Assembly: GCA_041609715.1 (NCBI GenBank)
Contig: JBFIQI010000001.1
Location: forward strand, 10,220 to 74,219
Length of the DNA: 64,000 nucleotides
From: JABDLF01 sp041609715
GTDB taxonomy: Bacteria > Pseudomonadota > Gammaproteobacteria > Steroidobacterales > JABDLF01
Direction of reading: 5' to 3'
Position numbers and translations under genes: made by a program. Positions 1-7,594 of the stretch are shown one piece after another. The notes under the pieces were generated by a model, which saw nothing but the letters and a program-made list of their open reading frames with translations, made no database searches and was not told where the DNA came from. How positions within the stretch are numbered: position 1 is the stretch's first letter; each line of letters opens with the position of its first letter.

Positions 1-1218
1 ACCCTGGATTTGCTGGCAGGCCCCGACGGCGAGCAGCGCAACCGCTTGCGCGCCAACGGCTCGGTGCTGGTCAAGCCGGGCTTTCTTGCGGTTTACAAGG
101 ACAAGAACGATGGCGCCGAGGGTGACCGCATCCTGCCGCCCATGCAGGAAGGCGAAGAGATTGACCTGCTCAAGATCCGGCCCGAGCAGCACTTTACCGA
201 GCCGCCGCCGCGTTATTCCGAAGCCAGCCTGGTCAAGGCCCTGGAAGAATACGGAATTGGCCGACCATCGACCTACGCCAATATCATCTCCACCCTGGTG
301 AACCGCGAATATGTCGAACTGGAGAGCCGGCGTTTCCGGCCCACCGACGTGGGCAAGATCGTCAATAGTTTTCTTACCGATCATTTCGAGCGCTATGTCG
401 ACTATGAATTCACCGCGCGCCTGGAAGACGACCTGGACGCGGTCTCGCGCGGCGAAAAGGACTGGATACCGCTGATGGAAACCTTCTGGTCACCGTTCCA
501 GGAGCGCGTGGCCGACAAGGACCAGTCAGTGACCCGCGAGCAGGTCGCCAAGGCACGTCAGCTCGGCACCGACCCCAAGACCGGCAAGCCGGTGAGCGTA
601 CGCATGGGTCGATTCGGACCCTTCGTGCAGCTGGGCGACAAGGATGACGAAGAAAAACCAAAATTTGCCGGCCTGCGTCCGGGCCAGAAAATGGACGAGA
701 TCACCATGGAAGATGCCATGGAGTTGTTCAAACTGCCGCGCAAGCTGGGTGAAACGCCGGAGGGCGAACCGGTATCCGCCAGCATTGGCCGGTTCGGTCC
801 CTATGTGAAGTACGGCAGCAAGTTTGCATCCATCAAGGAGGACGATCCGTACACCATCACGCTGCAGCGAGCGCTGGAGGTTATCGCCGAGAAAAAGGAG
901 GCGGACGCCAATCGTTTGATTCAGGATTTCTCCGAAGACGGCATCCAGATACTGCGCGGGCGTTATGGCCCGTATATCACCGACAAGAAAAAGAATGCCC
1001 GGGTCCCGAAAGATCGCGAGCCCGAGTCGCTGAGCCTGGAGGAGTGCAAGCAGTTGCTGGCCGAAGCGCCTGAACGTGGGCGGCGCGGCAAGAAGAGCGC
1101 CGGCAAGAAAACCACCAGTAAGAAAGCAAAAAAGAAGACCGCCAAGAAAAAAGCCAGCAAAAAAACCACAAAAAAAACCACTCGCAAGACCTCCCCCAAG
1201 AAGGCGGCTGAAGGCTGA
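1..1218 (+). CDS. topA: DNA topoisomerase I, C-terminal part (5' truncated by window)
   Basis: This is the 3' part of a type IA topoisomerase, which relaxes negative supercoils. The frame is open from base 1, so the gene starts outside the window and the catalytic tyrosine domain is not visible. What is seen is the end of the core, with the RPSTYANIISTL motif at about residue 93 of the visible part. Three C-terminal repeats follow, each with a G-R-[FY]-G-P-[FY] core, near visible residues 203, 263 and 320. The protein ends in a tail of about 45 residues that is almost all Lys, Thr, Ser and Ala. There are no Cys4 zinc fingers of the E. coli kind; repeats plus a basic tail are a known alternative C-terminus in many proteobacteria. 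tsaC follows after 5 b, so the two are probably cotranscribed. Confidence 0.95.
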   Translation, partial: TLDLLAGPDGEQRNRLRANGSVLVKPGFLAVYKDKNDGAEGDRILPPMQEGEEIDLLKIRPEQHFTEPPPRYSEASLVKALEEYGIGRPSTYANIISTLVNREYVELESRRFRPTDVGKIVNSFLTDHFERYVDYEFTARLEDDLDAVSRGEKDWIPLMETFWSPFQERVADKDQSVTREQVAKARQLGTDPKTGKPVSVRMGRFGPFVQLGDKDDEEKPKFAGLRPGQKMDEITMEDAMELFKLPRKLGETPEGEPVSASIGRFGPYVKYGSKFASIKEDDPYTITLQRALEVIAEKKEADANRLIQDFSEDGIQILRGRYGPYITDKKKNARVPKDREPESLSLEECKQLLAEAPERGRRGKKSAGKKTTSKKAKKKTAKKKASKKTTKKTTRKTSPKKAAEG

Positions 1219-1223
1219 ATCCG

Positions 1224-1784
1224 GTGGCGGCGCGGCAGCTCGTGCGGCGGGCCGCGCAGGCCCTGCACCAGGGGGGCATCATTGCCTATCCTACTGAAGC
1301 CGTTTATGGACTGGGCTGCGACCCGCGCAACGCCAGGGCGGTCTACCGCCTGCTGGCCTTGAAGCAGCGCAGCCCGCGCCACGGCCTGATCCTGGTAGCG
1401 GCAGAGTACGAGCAGCTGCTGGAATACCTTGCGCCCGTTGCCGATACCGTGATCGCCCGCATACTCGCCTCGTGGCCCGGCCCGCAGACCTGGGTACTGC
1501 CGGCGGCGATGCAATGTCCACAGTGGTTGACCGGCGAGCACGACACCATCGCTGTTAGGGTCAGCGACCACCCCTTGGTTCGCGACTTGTGCGAAACTGC
1601 CGGCATGGCCATCGTTTCCACCAGCGCCAACCGGCGCGGCCATCCGCCAGCGCGCTCTGCCCTGGGCTGTCGCATGCGCTTCGGACCGCAGCTGGATCTG
1701 GTTGTGCCGGGTCCCACTGGTGGATTGGCCCGACCCACCGCTATCCGTGACGCCATCAGCGGCGAACTGATCCGCGGCGCCTAG
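1224..1784 (+). CDS. tsaC: L-threonylcarbamoyladenylate synthase (TsaC/YrdC)
   Basis: This short form of the Sua5/YrdC family has 186 residues (E. coli TsaC 190) and lacks the extra Sua5 domain. It makes threonylcarbamoyl-AMP from threonine, bicarbonate and ATP for the t6A37 modification of ANN-decoding tRNAs. Visible family features are the N-terminal IIAYPTEAVYGLGCD stretch (residues 13-28), the ALKQRSPRHGLILVA segment that lines the active site, and STSAN near residue 133. The start is GTG, 5 b after the topA stop. hemF follows after 7 b, so topA-tsaC-hemF looks like one transcript. Neither the enzyme family nor the frame is in doubt. Confidence 0.93.
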   Translation: MAARQLVRRAAQALHQGGIIAYPTEAVYGLGCDPRNARAVYRLLALKQRSPRHGLILVAAEYEQLLEYLAPVADTVIARILASWPGPQTWVLPAAMQCPQWLTGEHDTIAVRVSDHPLVRDLCETAGMAIVSTSANRRGHPPARSALGCRMRFGPQLDLVVPGPTGGLARPTAIRDAISGELIRGA

Positions 1785-1791
1785 GGCGCTC

Positions 1792-2712
1792 ATGGTTGCC
1801 ATGACCCATCCTGAACAGCAAGTCAGCGAATTTCTCCATACACTGCAGGCTCAGATCTGCTCGGGACTGGAAGACTTGGAAACCGAAGGCGCTTTCGGTC
1901 GCGATGCATGGCAGCGCCCTGAGGGCGGCGGCGGTATCAGCAGGATTCTTGAAGGCGGGGCGGTTTTTGAGCGCGCCGGGGTGGGGCTGTCGGACGTGCG
2001 GGGCAACAAGCTGCCGCCGTCGGCCAGTCAGCGGCGCCCGGATTTGGCGGGCCTGCCGTTTCGTGCCATGGGCGTTTCCGTGGTCATTCATCCGCGTAAT
2101 CCCTATGTGCCCACCTCCCACGCAAACCTCAGGTTCTTCTCCGCGGGCGGCGAAGATTCCGAGCCGCTTTGGTGGTTCGGCGGCGGCTTCGACCTGACCC
2201 CCTATTACGGCTTCGCCGAGGATGCCCGCCACTGGCACCAGGAAGCCAAGGCCGCCTGCGACGTGCTCGGTGATGCAGCGTATCCGCGCTACAAGCAGTG
2301 GTGCGACGAATACTTTTTCCTGCCGCACCGGAACGAGCCGCGCGGCATCGGTGGTTTGTTTTTCGATGATCTCAACGAGCCGGATTTCGAAAGCTGTTTC
2401 GAGTTTGTGCGTTCGGTTGGAGAACGTTACCTGTCCGCTTATCTACCCATCGTCGCCCGGCGCATGCAGATGTCGTACTCGGATCGTGAACGCCAGTTTC
2501 AACTCTATCGGCGCGGCCGTTATGTGGAATTCAACCTGGTGTATGACCGCGGTACGCTATTCGGTCTGCAGTCGCGCGGCCGCACCGAATCAATACTGAT
2601 GTCGATGCCGCCCGCCGTGAACTGGCGTTATGATTGGCAACCGGAACCGGGCACGCCCGAGAGCGCACTTTACGAAGAGTTTCTGCAACCCCATGACTGG
2701 CTGGAGCAATAA
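1792..2712 (+). CDS. hemF: Oxygen-dependent coproporphyrinogen-III oxidase
   Basis: HemF decarboxylates coproporphyrinogen III to protoporphyrinogen IX using O2, in the cytoplasmic part of heme synthesis. At 306 residues it is family length. Conserved blocks seen are the VVIHPRNPYVPTSHAN segment (about residues 98-113), the GGGFDLTPYYGF block (about 128-139), and YVEFNLVYDRGTLFGLQSRGR near residue 244. Two in-frame ATG codons, 1792 and 1801, are possible; 1792 has an AGGG about 5 b upstream. An oxygen-independent HemN is encoded at 38031, so the organism can make heme with and without oxygen. Confidence 0.96.
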   Translation: MVAMTHPEQQVSEFLHTLQAQICSGLEDLETEGAFGRDAWQRPEGGGGISRILEGGAVFERAGVGLSDVRGNKLPPSASQRRPDLAGLPFRAMGVSVVIHPRNPYVPTSHANLRFFSAGGEDSEPLWWFGGGFDLTPYYGFAEDARHWHQEAKAACDVLGDAAYPRYKQWCDEYFFLPHRNEPRGIGGLFFDDLNEPDFESCFEFVRSVGERYLSAYLPIVARRMQMSYSDRERQFQLYRRGRYVEFNLVYDRGTLFGLQSRGRTESILMSMPPAVNWRYDWQPEPGTPESALYEEFLQPHDWLEQ

Positions 2713-2716
2713 GCAA

Positions 2717-3136
2717 ATGCCACCGGGCGTGCCCTTTCACCTGGCGTTTCCTGTCACTGACCTGGAGGCGACCCGGCGTTTTTTTGTCGAAGCGCTGGGC
2801 TGCGCGGTTGGCCGTGAATCCTCGCGCTGGATCGATTTCGATTTTTTCGGGCACCAGATCACCGCGCATCTGAGCGACACGGGGCAAGCAATTTCACACA
2901 ACCTGGTGGATGGAGACCAGGTGCCCGTACGCCATTTTGGCGCGGTGCTGCCCTGGGCAGAGTGGCAGTCATTGGCCGAGCGACTGCGGCAAATCGGTAT
3001 CGAGTTCATGATCGATCCGCGGGTGCGATTCGCCGGCGAAACCGGCGAACAGGGCACATTCTTTGTGCGCGATCCCAGCGGCAACGCGCTGGAATTCAAG
3101 TCTTTTAAAGATCCAGAGCAGCTGTTCGCGCGCTGA
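2717..3136 (+). CDS. VOC (glyoxalase/dioxygenase) superfamily protein
   Basis: The 139-residue product has the vicinal-oxygen-chelate fold pattern. It shows the N-terminal PFHLAFPVTDLEATRRFF strand-helix, an internal H-L-S-D segment, and the C-terminal FFVRDPSGNALEFKSF signature with the usual metal-ligand glutamate. A longer in-frame version from 2630 would overlap hemF. The ATG at 2717, 4 b after the hemF stop, begins exactly at the conserved fold and is preferred. The substrate cannot be told; the closest described relatives are small VOC proteins of unknown role that often sit in housekeeping operons. Confidence 0.85.
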   Translation: MPPGVPFHLAFPVTDLEATRRFFVEALGCAVGRESSRWIDFDFFGHQITAHLSDTGQAISHNLVDGDQVPVRHFGAVLPWAEWQSLAERLRQIGIEFMIDPRVRFAGETGEQGTFFVRDPSGNALEFKSFKDPEQLFAR

Positions 3137-3161
3137 AACCGGACTGGCCCGCCGCTATACT
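3133..3161 (+). promoter_or_regulatory. Sigma-70-like promoter for the AhpD-like gene
   Basis: CTGAAA (3133-3138) and TATACT (3156-3161) are separated by exactly 17 b, matching four of six -35 bases and five of six -10 bases. The predicted start near 3168 gives a leader of about 30 b before the ATG at 3197. The -35 overlaps the end of the upstream VOC gene. Confidence 0.5.
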
Positions 3162-3196
3162 GCCAGCAACTTTTACGGCTTGGCACGAGTGATTTT

Positions 3197-3760
3197 ATGG
3201 CCTGGATAGACGAGATCGAAGCACCGGATGCCAGCGGCGAACTGGCCGATCTGTACCAGGAGTTGCTGGAAAGACGCGGCAAAATTGCCAATATTCTCAA
3301 GGTCCACAGCCTGAACCCGCAGGCCCTGAAAGCGCACCTCGACCTGTACATGACGCTGCTGTTTGGCCGCTCGGGCCTGTCGCGGGCCGACCGTGAGAGC
3401 ATCGCCGTGGTCACTTCCGCCAGCAATAAATGCGACTACTGCGTCAATCACCATGCGCAGTCCTTAGGTCGCTACCAGAAAGACCCGCAGTCCCTGGCCG
3501 AGATTCGGGCTGCTCAGGACTTCACGGTGCTGGACCCACGCACGCGGGCAATGCTGGCCCATGCCCGCAAGCTCACCAAGGAGCCCGATGCGGTGACCCA
3601 GGCCGACCTGGACACACTGCGCGCCACGGGGTTTAGCGATCGCGACATCCTGGACATCACGCTGGTCACCGCCTACTTCAATTTCGTCAATCGCATTGCC
3701 CTGGGCCTGGGCGTGGACTACAACGAGCAGGAATTGCAGGGCTATAAAGAAGCTACCTAA
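3197..3760 (+). CDS. Peroxidase-related / carboxymuconolactone decarboxylase family protein (AhpD-like)
   Basis: This is a 187-residue all-alpha protein of the AhpD/CMD family. The key visible motif is C-D-Y-C-V-N-H-H near residue 78, the CxxC...H redox centre of alkylhydroperoxidase-D-like proteins. The pattern of SGELADLYQELLERRGKIANIL and ALKAHLDLYMTLLFG in front of it is that of the 'uncharacterised peroxidase-related enzyme' subgroup. It is probably a thiol-dependent hydroperoxide reductase, but the reductant is unknown. It has its own promoter-like sequence just upstream. Confidence 0.85.
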   Translation: MAWIDEIEAPDASGELADLYQELLERRGKIANILKVHSLNPQALKAHLDLYMTLLFGRSGLSRADRESIAVVTSASNKCDYCVNHHAQSLGRYQKDPQSLAEIRAAQDFTVLDPRTRAMLAHARKLTKEPDAVTQADLDTLRATGFSDRDILDITLVTAYFNFVNRIALGLGVDYNEQELQGYKEAT

Positions 3761-3799
3761 AAGCAATTTTACATATGCCAAATGTTAATTTTTGCGTAG

Positions 3800-3815
3800 T
3801 GTGACGAGCCCCACA
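3800..3815 (+). promoter_or_regulatory. CRP-like site upstream of the outer-membrane barrel gene
   Basis: TGTGA-N6-CCACA differs from the CRP consensus TGTGA-N6-TCACA at one position. It lies 61 b before the ATG at 3876. The flanks are not strongly A/T matched, so the call is tentative. Confidence 0.35.
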
Positions 3816-3875
3816 GAGATTTTCACCGCGCCCCGGTAGCGTTTGCACGGTCCCGGCCATGGCGTAGGTGAGCCG

Positions 3876-4433
3876 ATGAGCCAGCATCTGATAGCAGGTC
3901 TTTTGTTTTGCGGGCTCGCAAGCGCGAGCTCCGCTGCCGACCCCGGCTGGTTTGTGGAGACCCCACATGAACGCGCCGAGCGGGGCTTCGACACCGCTCT
4001 GCAGGACGCGGGATCGACGCTGTCGGGCCCCGACCTTGTCAATCTACGTGCCGGTTACCGCTTCAGCGAAAACTTCACGCTCAGTGCTGCGCTGGACGAA
4101 TACCTGCTGGATGCGATGCGAATACAAAACTGCAATGCCATCGATTTTGTCTGCCTGGCCGCCCGGGAACGAGCTATCGATCACGGCACCACCTATACCC
4201 TGGCCCTGGCGCCGGCCCTGCGCCTGGATGAAGACCTTTCGGTATACGGACAACTTGGCTTGCAAGGCTGGCATATCAAGACCGGGGGCGACAGCCGCCC
4301 CCATCGCCGCGAGCTGATGTTCGGTGTAGGCCTGCGTTACGACCTGTCCAAACCATTTCGACTGAAGCTTGAATACCAGGCCCTGGACCTGGACATCAAG
4401 CTGACTTCCATCGGATTCAGCTGGCGTTTCTGA
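3876..4433 (+). CDS. Small outer-membrane beta-barrel protein
   Basis: The 185-residue product has an N-terminal signal peptide (hydrophobic LIAGLLFCGLASASSA, cleavage likely before ADP near residue 21). Alternating amphipathic strands follow, such as LRAGYRFSENFTLSAALDEY and LKLEYQALDLDIKL. The last residues are FSWRF, with the terminal phenylalanine typical of BAM substrates. The pattern resembles the OmpA-like/OmpW-like 8-strand barrels ('outer membrane beta-barrel protein'). Two cysteines near residue 88 and 95 may form an extracellular disulfide. An upstream in-frame ATG at 3843 is rejected because the signal peptide begins at 3876. No specific function can be assigned. Confidence 0.75.
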   Translation: MSQHLIAGLLFCGLASASSAADPGWFVETPHERAERGFDTALQDAGSTLSGPDLVNLRAGYRFSENFTLSAALDEYLLDAMRIQNCNAIDFVCLAARERAIDHGTTYTLALAPALRLDEDLSVYGQLGLQGWHIKTGGDSRPHRRELMFGVGLRYDLSKPFRLKLEYQALDLDIKLTSIGFSWRF

Positions 4434-4472
4434 GGCGACCAGCCCCCGCGCCGGAACTTTGGCGCTGGCCTC

Positions 4473-4868
4473 TCAGGCCGCAAGAAAATTGAGCAGTAAA
4501 GCGCCAGCGGCAACCAGCAAGGCCGCCCAGGTCAGTGCCGTCCCGTAAAAGCGGCCGAAGGAGACGCCCGCATGTCTGGACAGCCCCCAGGCATGCAGCA
4601 GGCGACCGCCGAGCAGCAGCATGCCGACGGCATGCAGCATCCAGGGACTTCCCCCCGCCGCTTCCAGCAGTAACAGCAGCAACAGGGCCAGCGGAGCATG
4701 TTCGACCAGGTTGGCATGGGCGCGAATCGCCAGGGACAAGATTCGATTGCCACCATCACCGACGCCGACCCGAAGCTGCCTGCGCAAGATCACGACCCGT
4801 GCCGCCAGCACGACTGCCAGCACGGCGATACATGCGCCGTACAGGCCGGTGATAGCAAAGCCCATCAC
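4473..4868 (-). CDS. MAPEG family membrane protein
   Basis: The 131-residue protein has four hydrophobic segments and the MAPEG signature region R-A-H-A-N-L-V-E-H-A-P (about residues 48-58), followed by the third and fourth helices with GRLLHAWGLS. The family includes microsomal glutathione S-transferases and eicosanoid enzymes, and bacterial members are mostly uncharacterised inner-membrane proteins. The gene ends 40 b from the convergent barrel gene. It is the last gene of a minus-strand group with the Rieske and holin-like genes upstream, and the 12-b gap to the Rieske stop suggests cotranscription. Confidence 0.85.
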   Translation of the reverse strand: MMGFAITGLYGACIAVLAVVLAARVVILRRQLRVGVGDGGNRILSLAIRAHANLVEHAPLALLLLLLLEAAGGSPWMLHAVGMLLLGGRLLHAWGLSRHAGVSFGRFYGTALTWAALLVAAGALLLNFLAA

Positions 4869-4880
4869 CGGTACCCGGCC

Positions 4881-5228
4881 TTAGAGCCTGACGAAGACTT
4901 CGTCTTCGCGTACATCCACCGCAAAGGTCACGAGCTTTTTCTTCGCCCTTAAAACGTCCAGCAGCTGGATGCCGGGTGGAAAGTTTGCCCACTCCTTCAC
5001 TGCACCACTGGCGATATCGAAGCGGGCGCGGTGCAGCGGACACTGAACCATGCAGTCATCGATGATCTTGCCGCGCGCCAGGGGCGCAAACATATGGGTA
5101 CAGTTGGCCTGACTGGCGTAATAGCCCGTGCCGATGTGGTAAATCACAAGCTGCTTGCCGTTCACACGAAAGGCGCGCATTTCGCCCAAGGGCACATCGT
5201 GCGTCTTGCAAGCCTGGTAAAATTTCAT
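4881..5228 (-). CDS. Rieske 2Fe-2S domain ferredoxin-like protein
   Basis: This 115-residue single-domain Rieske protein has both cluster motifs: C-T-H-M-F-A-P-L (first Cys/His pair, about residue 44) and C-P-L-H-R-A-R-F (second pair, about residue 63). It therefore should bind a 2Fe-2S cluster and act as a soluble electron carrier for an oxygenase or similar enzyme, none of which is adjacent. I chose the ATG at 5228, where the domain begins (MKFYQACK). An in-frame start at 5255 would add nine residues with no support. It follows the holin-like gene directly. Confidence 0.88.
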   Translation of the reverse strand: MKFYQACKTHDVPLGEMRAFRVNGKQLVIYHIGTGYYASQANCTHMFAPLARGKIIDDCMVQCPLHRARFDIASGAVKEWANFPPGIQLLDVLRAKKKLVTFAVDVREDEVFVRL

Positions 5229-5255
5229 CTCAATCCCCGTATATCCTTGACGCAC

Positions 5256-5633
5256 TCAGTCACGCTTGACCACCACGACCTCGACACGGCCCCGCGGACC
5301 TATATACCACGATGCCACCCAGCTGGTGAGGCTGATAATTATTGAGCCACCCAATGCCGCCCAGAAACCGGAAATCGCAAAACCTTCCAGGAACCACGCG
5401 ACCAGGCCCAGCATCATGGCATTGATGACAAACAGGAACAGGCCAAGCGTCAGCAGGGTGAACGGCAGCGTAAGGATGATCATGACGGGGCGGATAATGG
5501 CGTTAACCACGCCAAGCAAAATACCAGCCACCAGCAAGACGCCCGTGCCCTGCACGCTGATGCCGCTGATGATCAGCGATGCCAGCCACAGGCCCAGGGC
5601 GCTCACCACCGAGCGAATCAGGAAACCAGCCAT
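5256..5633 (-). CDS. Phage holin family (PF04020-type) membrane protein
   Basis: The 125-residue protein has four predicted transmembrane helices. The N-terminal helix pair ends in the LLGVVNAIIRPVMIILTLPF block, which is the hallmark of the YvlD/'4 TMS phage holin superfamily IV' group. Despite the family name these are common chromosomal inner-membrane proteins with no shown holin activity, and no phage genes are nearby. The tail after the last helix is basic and polar. The downstream Rieske gene starts 27 b after its stop. Confidence 0.85.
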   Translation of the reverse strand: MAGFLIRSVVSALGLWLASLIISGISVQGTGVLLVAGILLGVVNAIIRPVMIILTLPFTLLTLGLFLFVINAMMLGLVAWFLEGFAISGFWAALGGSIIISLTSWVASWYIGPRGRVEVVVVKRD

Positions 5634-5682
5634 GGGCAGCCCTCCAGGCTCCAGTTAACCGGCCAACATCTTGCCATGCCGA

Positions 5683-6003
5683 TCACATGCCAGCCAGCCG
5701 ATCGGATCGAACAGCGCTAAGCCGTAGTCCGGACGACCAGCCCATGCGCGCCTTGAGCTGGCTGACCAAATCCACGTATTGCTGCCGGGCAGTGTCCTGA
5801 TCGGTGCCCTGCAATTCTTTCCAGGCTTCGTATTTGGCGCGACCGACGAAATCCATGAAGCCCGGCGCTTCGCCATGCACGTCACCTTCGGTGCCTTGCT
5901 TGTAGAAAGCGTAAAGCTTCAGCAAGGTGTCGTTGTCCGGCTTTTCCGGCAGGTTTTTGGCCCCGGCCGCGGCCTCTTTGAAAGCTTTTTCCAAATCGGA
6001 CAT
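5683..6003 (-). CDS. Acyl-CoA-binding protein (ACBP)
   Basis: The first 85-90 residues match the ACBP fold: LEKAFKEAAAGAKNLP, then LLKLYAFYKQGTEGDV (helix 2 with the conserved Tyr and the YKQ ligand-binding signature near residue 32), then FVGRAKYEAWKEL (helix 3). ACBPs bind long-chain acyl-CoA esters in the cytosol. The protein has 106 residues, about 17 more than classic ACBP, and the extra C-terminus (from SSGLRLS on) looks unrelated to the fold. A clear AGGAG lies upstream of the ATG at 6003. The gene is followed by a membrane protein and preceded by a small hypothetical gene. Confidence 0.9.
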   Translation of the reverse strand: MSDLEKAFKEAAAGAKNLPEKPDNDTLLKLYAFYKQGTEGDVHGEAPGFMDFVGRAKYEAWKELQGTDQDTARQQYVDLVSQLKARMGWSSGLRLSAVRSDRLAGM

Positions 6004-6029
6004 TTGTCTTACTCCTGCCAGTTGCTTGG

Positions 6030-6263
6030 TCAGGCCTGCTCGCTGGCGACCAGGCCTGTGCTGTCATCCATGAAGGTATGCTCAGTGACCCGCACCTTCA
6101 TGCCGGTCTCGAACTGCCACTGCTGGCCACCGGGATCGGCGTTGATGGATACAATTTCATAGACATCATCAGCAAGCTGCACCGCTTCCACTGGCCGATA
6201 GACCGGCGGCTCCTCGCCTACTACTGCCACGTAAATGTTATGCCTGGTTTGCGCATCGCTCAT
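6030..6263 (-). CDS. Small hypothetical protein (77 aa)
   Basis: A short intact frame with a good ribosome-binding site (GGAGA about 8 b before the ATG) lies between the ACBP and DJ-1 genes on the same strand. The product is acidic, soluble and beta-rich in appearance (HNIYVAVVGEEPPVYRPVEA, DDVYEIVSINAD), with no signal peptide or cysteine. I do not recognise the family with confidence. The position and spacing (26 b before the ACBP start) indicate a real cotranscribed gene. Confidence 0.65.
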   Translation of the reverse strand: MSDAQTRHNIYVAVVGEEPPVYRPVEAVQLADDVYEIVSINADPGGQQWQFETGMKVRVTEHTFMDDSTGLVASEQA

Positions 6264-6277
6264 TGCTGATCTCCGAA

Positions 6278-6835
6278 TCAGGCGGACTGGCGCTGCAACC
6301 GCCCTGCCACTGCTTCTCGCTTGTCCTTGCCCGCCAGTGCACCAATCAGCACCAGGGCAAAATCCATGGCCGTGCCCGGACCACGTGAGGTGATTACTTT
6401 ACCATCGCTAACCACCGCCGCCTCTTCGTAAGTGAGCCCCGCCAGCACCTCGTCAGCCAGGGCGCCCGGAAAGCTTGTGGCGCGGCGCCCTCGCAGCAGA
6501 CCTGCTGCGGCCAGGGCCCGGGGCGCGGCGCATATCGCTGCCGTGAAGCGCCCGCTGGCAGCCATGTCCTGCAACAGCTTGCGCAAACGTGAATCAGCGG
6601 CCAGGTGGTCGGAACCCGGCAGACCCCCGGGCAATGCCACCATGTCGAACGCTTCCCCAAGGGCCGCTTCCAGGGTGGTGTCGGGGGTAATGGTAATGTC
6701 GTGGGAACCGCGCACCGGTCCATCCTCGAGACCGGCAACCACGACCTCGATGCCGGCCCGGCGCAGCAGATCGATTATGGTAACGGCCTCTAGTTCTTCG
6801 AAGCCCGGGGCGAGTGGGACAAGGACGCGTGCCAT
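6278..6835 (-). CDS. DJ-1/YajL family protein
   Basis: This 185-residue member of the DJ-1/PfpI superfamily has the nucleophile elbow A-A-I-C-A-A-P near residue 105. The conserved glutamate is at residue 15 (PGFEELEAV) and the VALPGGLPGSDHL segment lies near residue 67. YajL-type proteins are reported as covalent chaperones or deglycases/glyoxalases protecting against reactive carbonyls and thiol oxidation. The start codon lies 46 b inside the 3' end of the yibQ-like gene, so translation of the two is coupled. It closes the gpmI-envC-ctpA-yibQ group. Confidence 0.92.
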   Translation of the reverse strand: MARVLVPLAPGFEELEAVTIIDLLRRAGIEVVVAGLEDGPVRGSHDITITPDTTLEAALGEAFDMVALPGGLPGSDHLAADSRLRKLLQDMAASGRFTAAICAAPRALAAAGLLRGRRATSFPGALADEVLAGLTYEEAAVVSDGKVITSRGPGTAMDFALVLIGALAGKDKREAVAGRLQRQSA

Positions 6836-7593
6836 GCTGACGTCTCCGGATTCTTGTGCCGGATGAATTCTGCCACAGCAATTAACCGCACGCCCCGCTC
6901 CCCCAGCAGCGGCAGTTCGCGCTCCAGCACCGCCAGCGTGCCGGGATAGGGGTGCCCGATTGCCACCGCCGCACCTCGCTGACGAGCCAGCGTCACCAGG
7001 TTTTCAAACTCGCGCTGGATGGCTGCTGGATCCGGATCCCGATCCAGAAACACGTCGCGAGCGACCGCGGGCACACGATGTTCCCTGGCCACCTGCAGCG
7101 CCACGCTGTGAGGAGAGGTGATGCTGTCCACAAAAAACAGCCCGCGGGCATCCTCTTGCAAGCTGCGCATCAGCCAGGCCATATGCCCGGGATGCCGGGT
7201 TAACAGGCTACCCATGTGGTTGTTGATGCCCGTTACATGGGGCACGACCGCGAGATTGGCTTCCAGCAAGCGCCTCAGGTCCTGTTCGCCGGTTTCCAGC
7301 AGCAGCGCACCGTGGCCCGGATCCTTGCCGTTCATGGGCTGCATGGGCAGGTGCAGCAGCACCTCTTTGCCGGCGCCATGGGCGGCCCTCGCCAGACGCT
7401 CCCCGTAGGGCGTATGGGGCAACACCGAGCAGGCAACCGGGCCCGGCAGCTCCACGACCCGCAGGCCGTCTTGGAACTGATACCCCAGGTCATCAATGAT
7501 GATGCTGATGACGGGCATCTCATCGTTTGCGTACGCCGGCGCGCCACCGAGCAGCAACGGTGACAGCAGGGCTGCCAGCCATGCCCTGGGCAT
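6790..7593 (-). CDS. yibQ: Divergent polysaccharide deacetylase family protein (YibQ)
   Basis: This is a periplasmic protein of about 267 residues with a signal peptide (PRAWLAALLSPLLLGGAPAYA). A NodB-like barrel follows: ISIIIDDLGYQ holds the D-D metal dyad (about residue 29), GINNHMGSLLT has the conserved His, and FFVDSITSP is a third block. The gene sits in the E. coli/Pseudomonas-type gpmI-envC-(ctpA)-yibQ order, so its job is probably in peptidoglycan or envelope maintenance; no activity is established. The ATG at 7593 lies 1 b past the ctpA stop, and the longer start at 7623 would precede the signal peptide. Confidence 0.9.
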   Translation of the reverse strand: MPRAWLAALLSPLLLGGAPAYANDEMPVISIIIDDLGYQFQDGLRVVELPGPVACSVLPHTPYGERLARAAHGAGKEVLLHLPMQPMNGKDPGHGALLLETGEQDLRRLLEANLAVVPHVTGINNHMGSLLTRHPGHMAWLMRSLQEDARGLFFVDSITSPHSVALQVAREHRVPAVARDVFLDRDPDPAAIQREFENLVTLARQRGAAVAIGHPYPGTLAVLERELPLLGERGVRLIAVAEFIRHKNPETSAWHASLSHSPRASKN

Positions 7594-7594
7594 G

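Noticed and set aside
963..1802. Long minus-strand open frame opposite topA and tsaC
   Set aside because: It mirrors high-GC codon bias of the real genes, has no recognisable domain, and includes the antisense of the lysine-rich tail.
5256..5633. Holin-family gene as sign of a prophage
   Set aside because: PF04020-type proteins are common chromosomal membrane proteins, and no phage gene is nearby.
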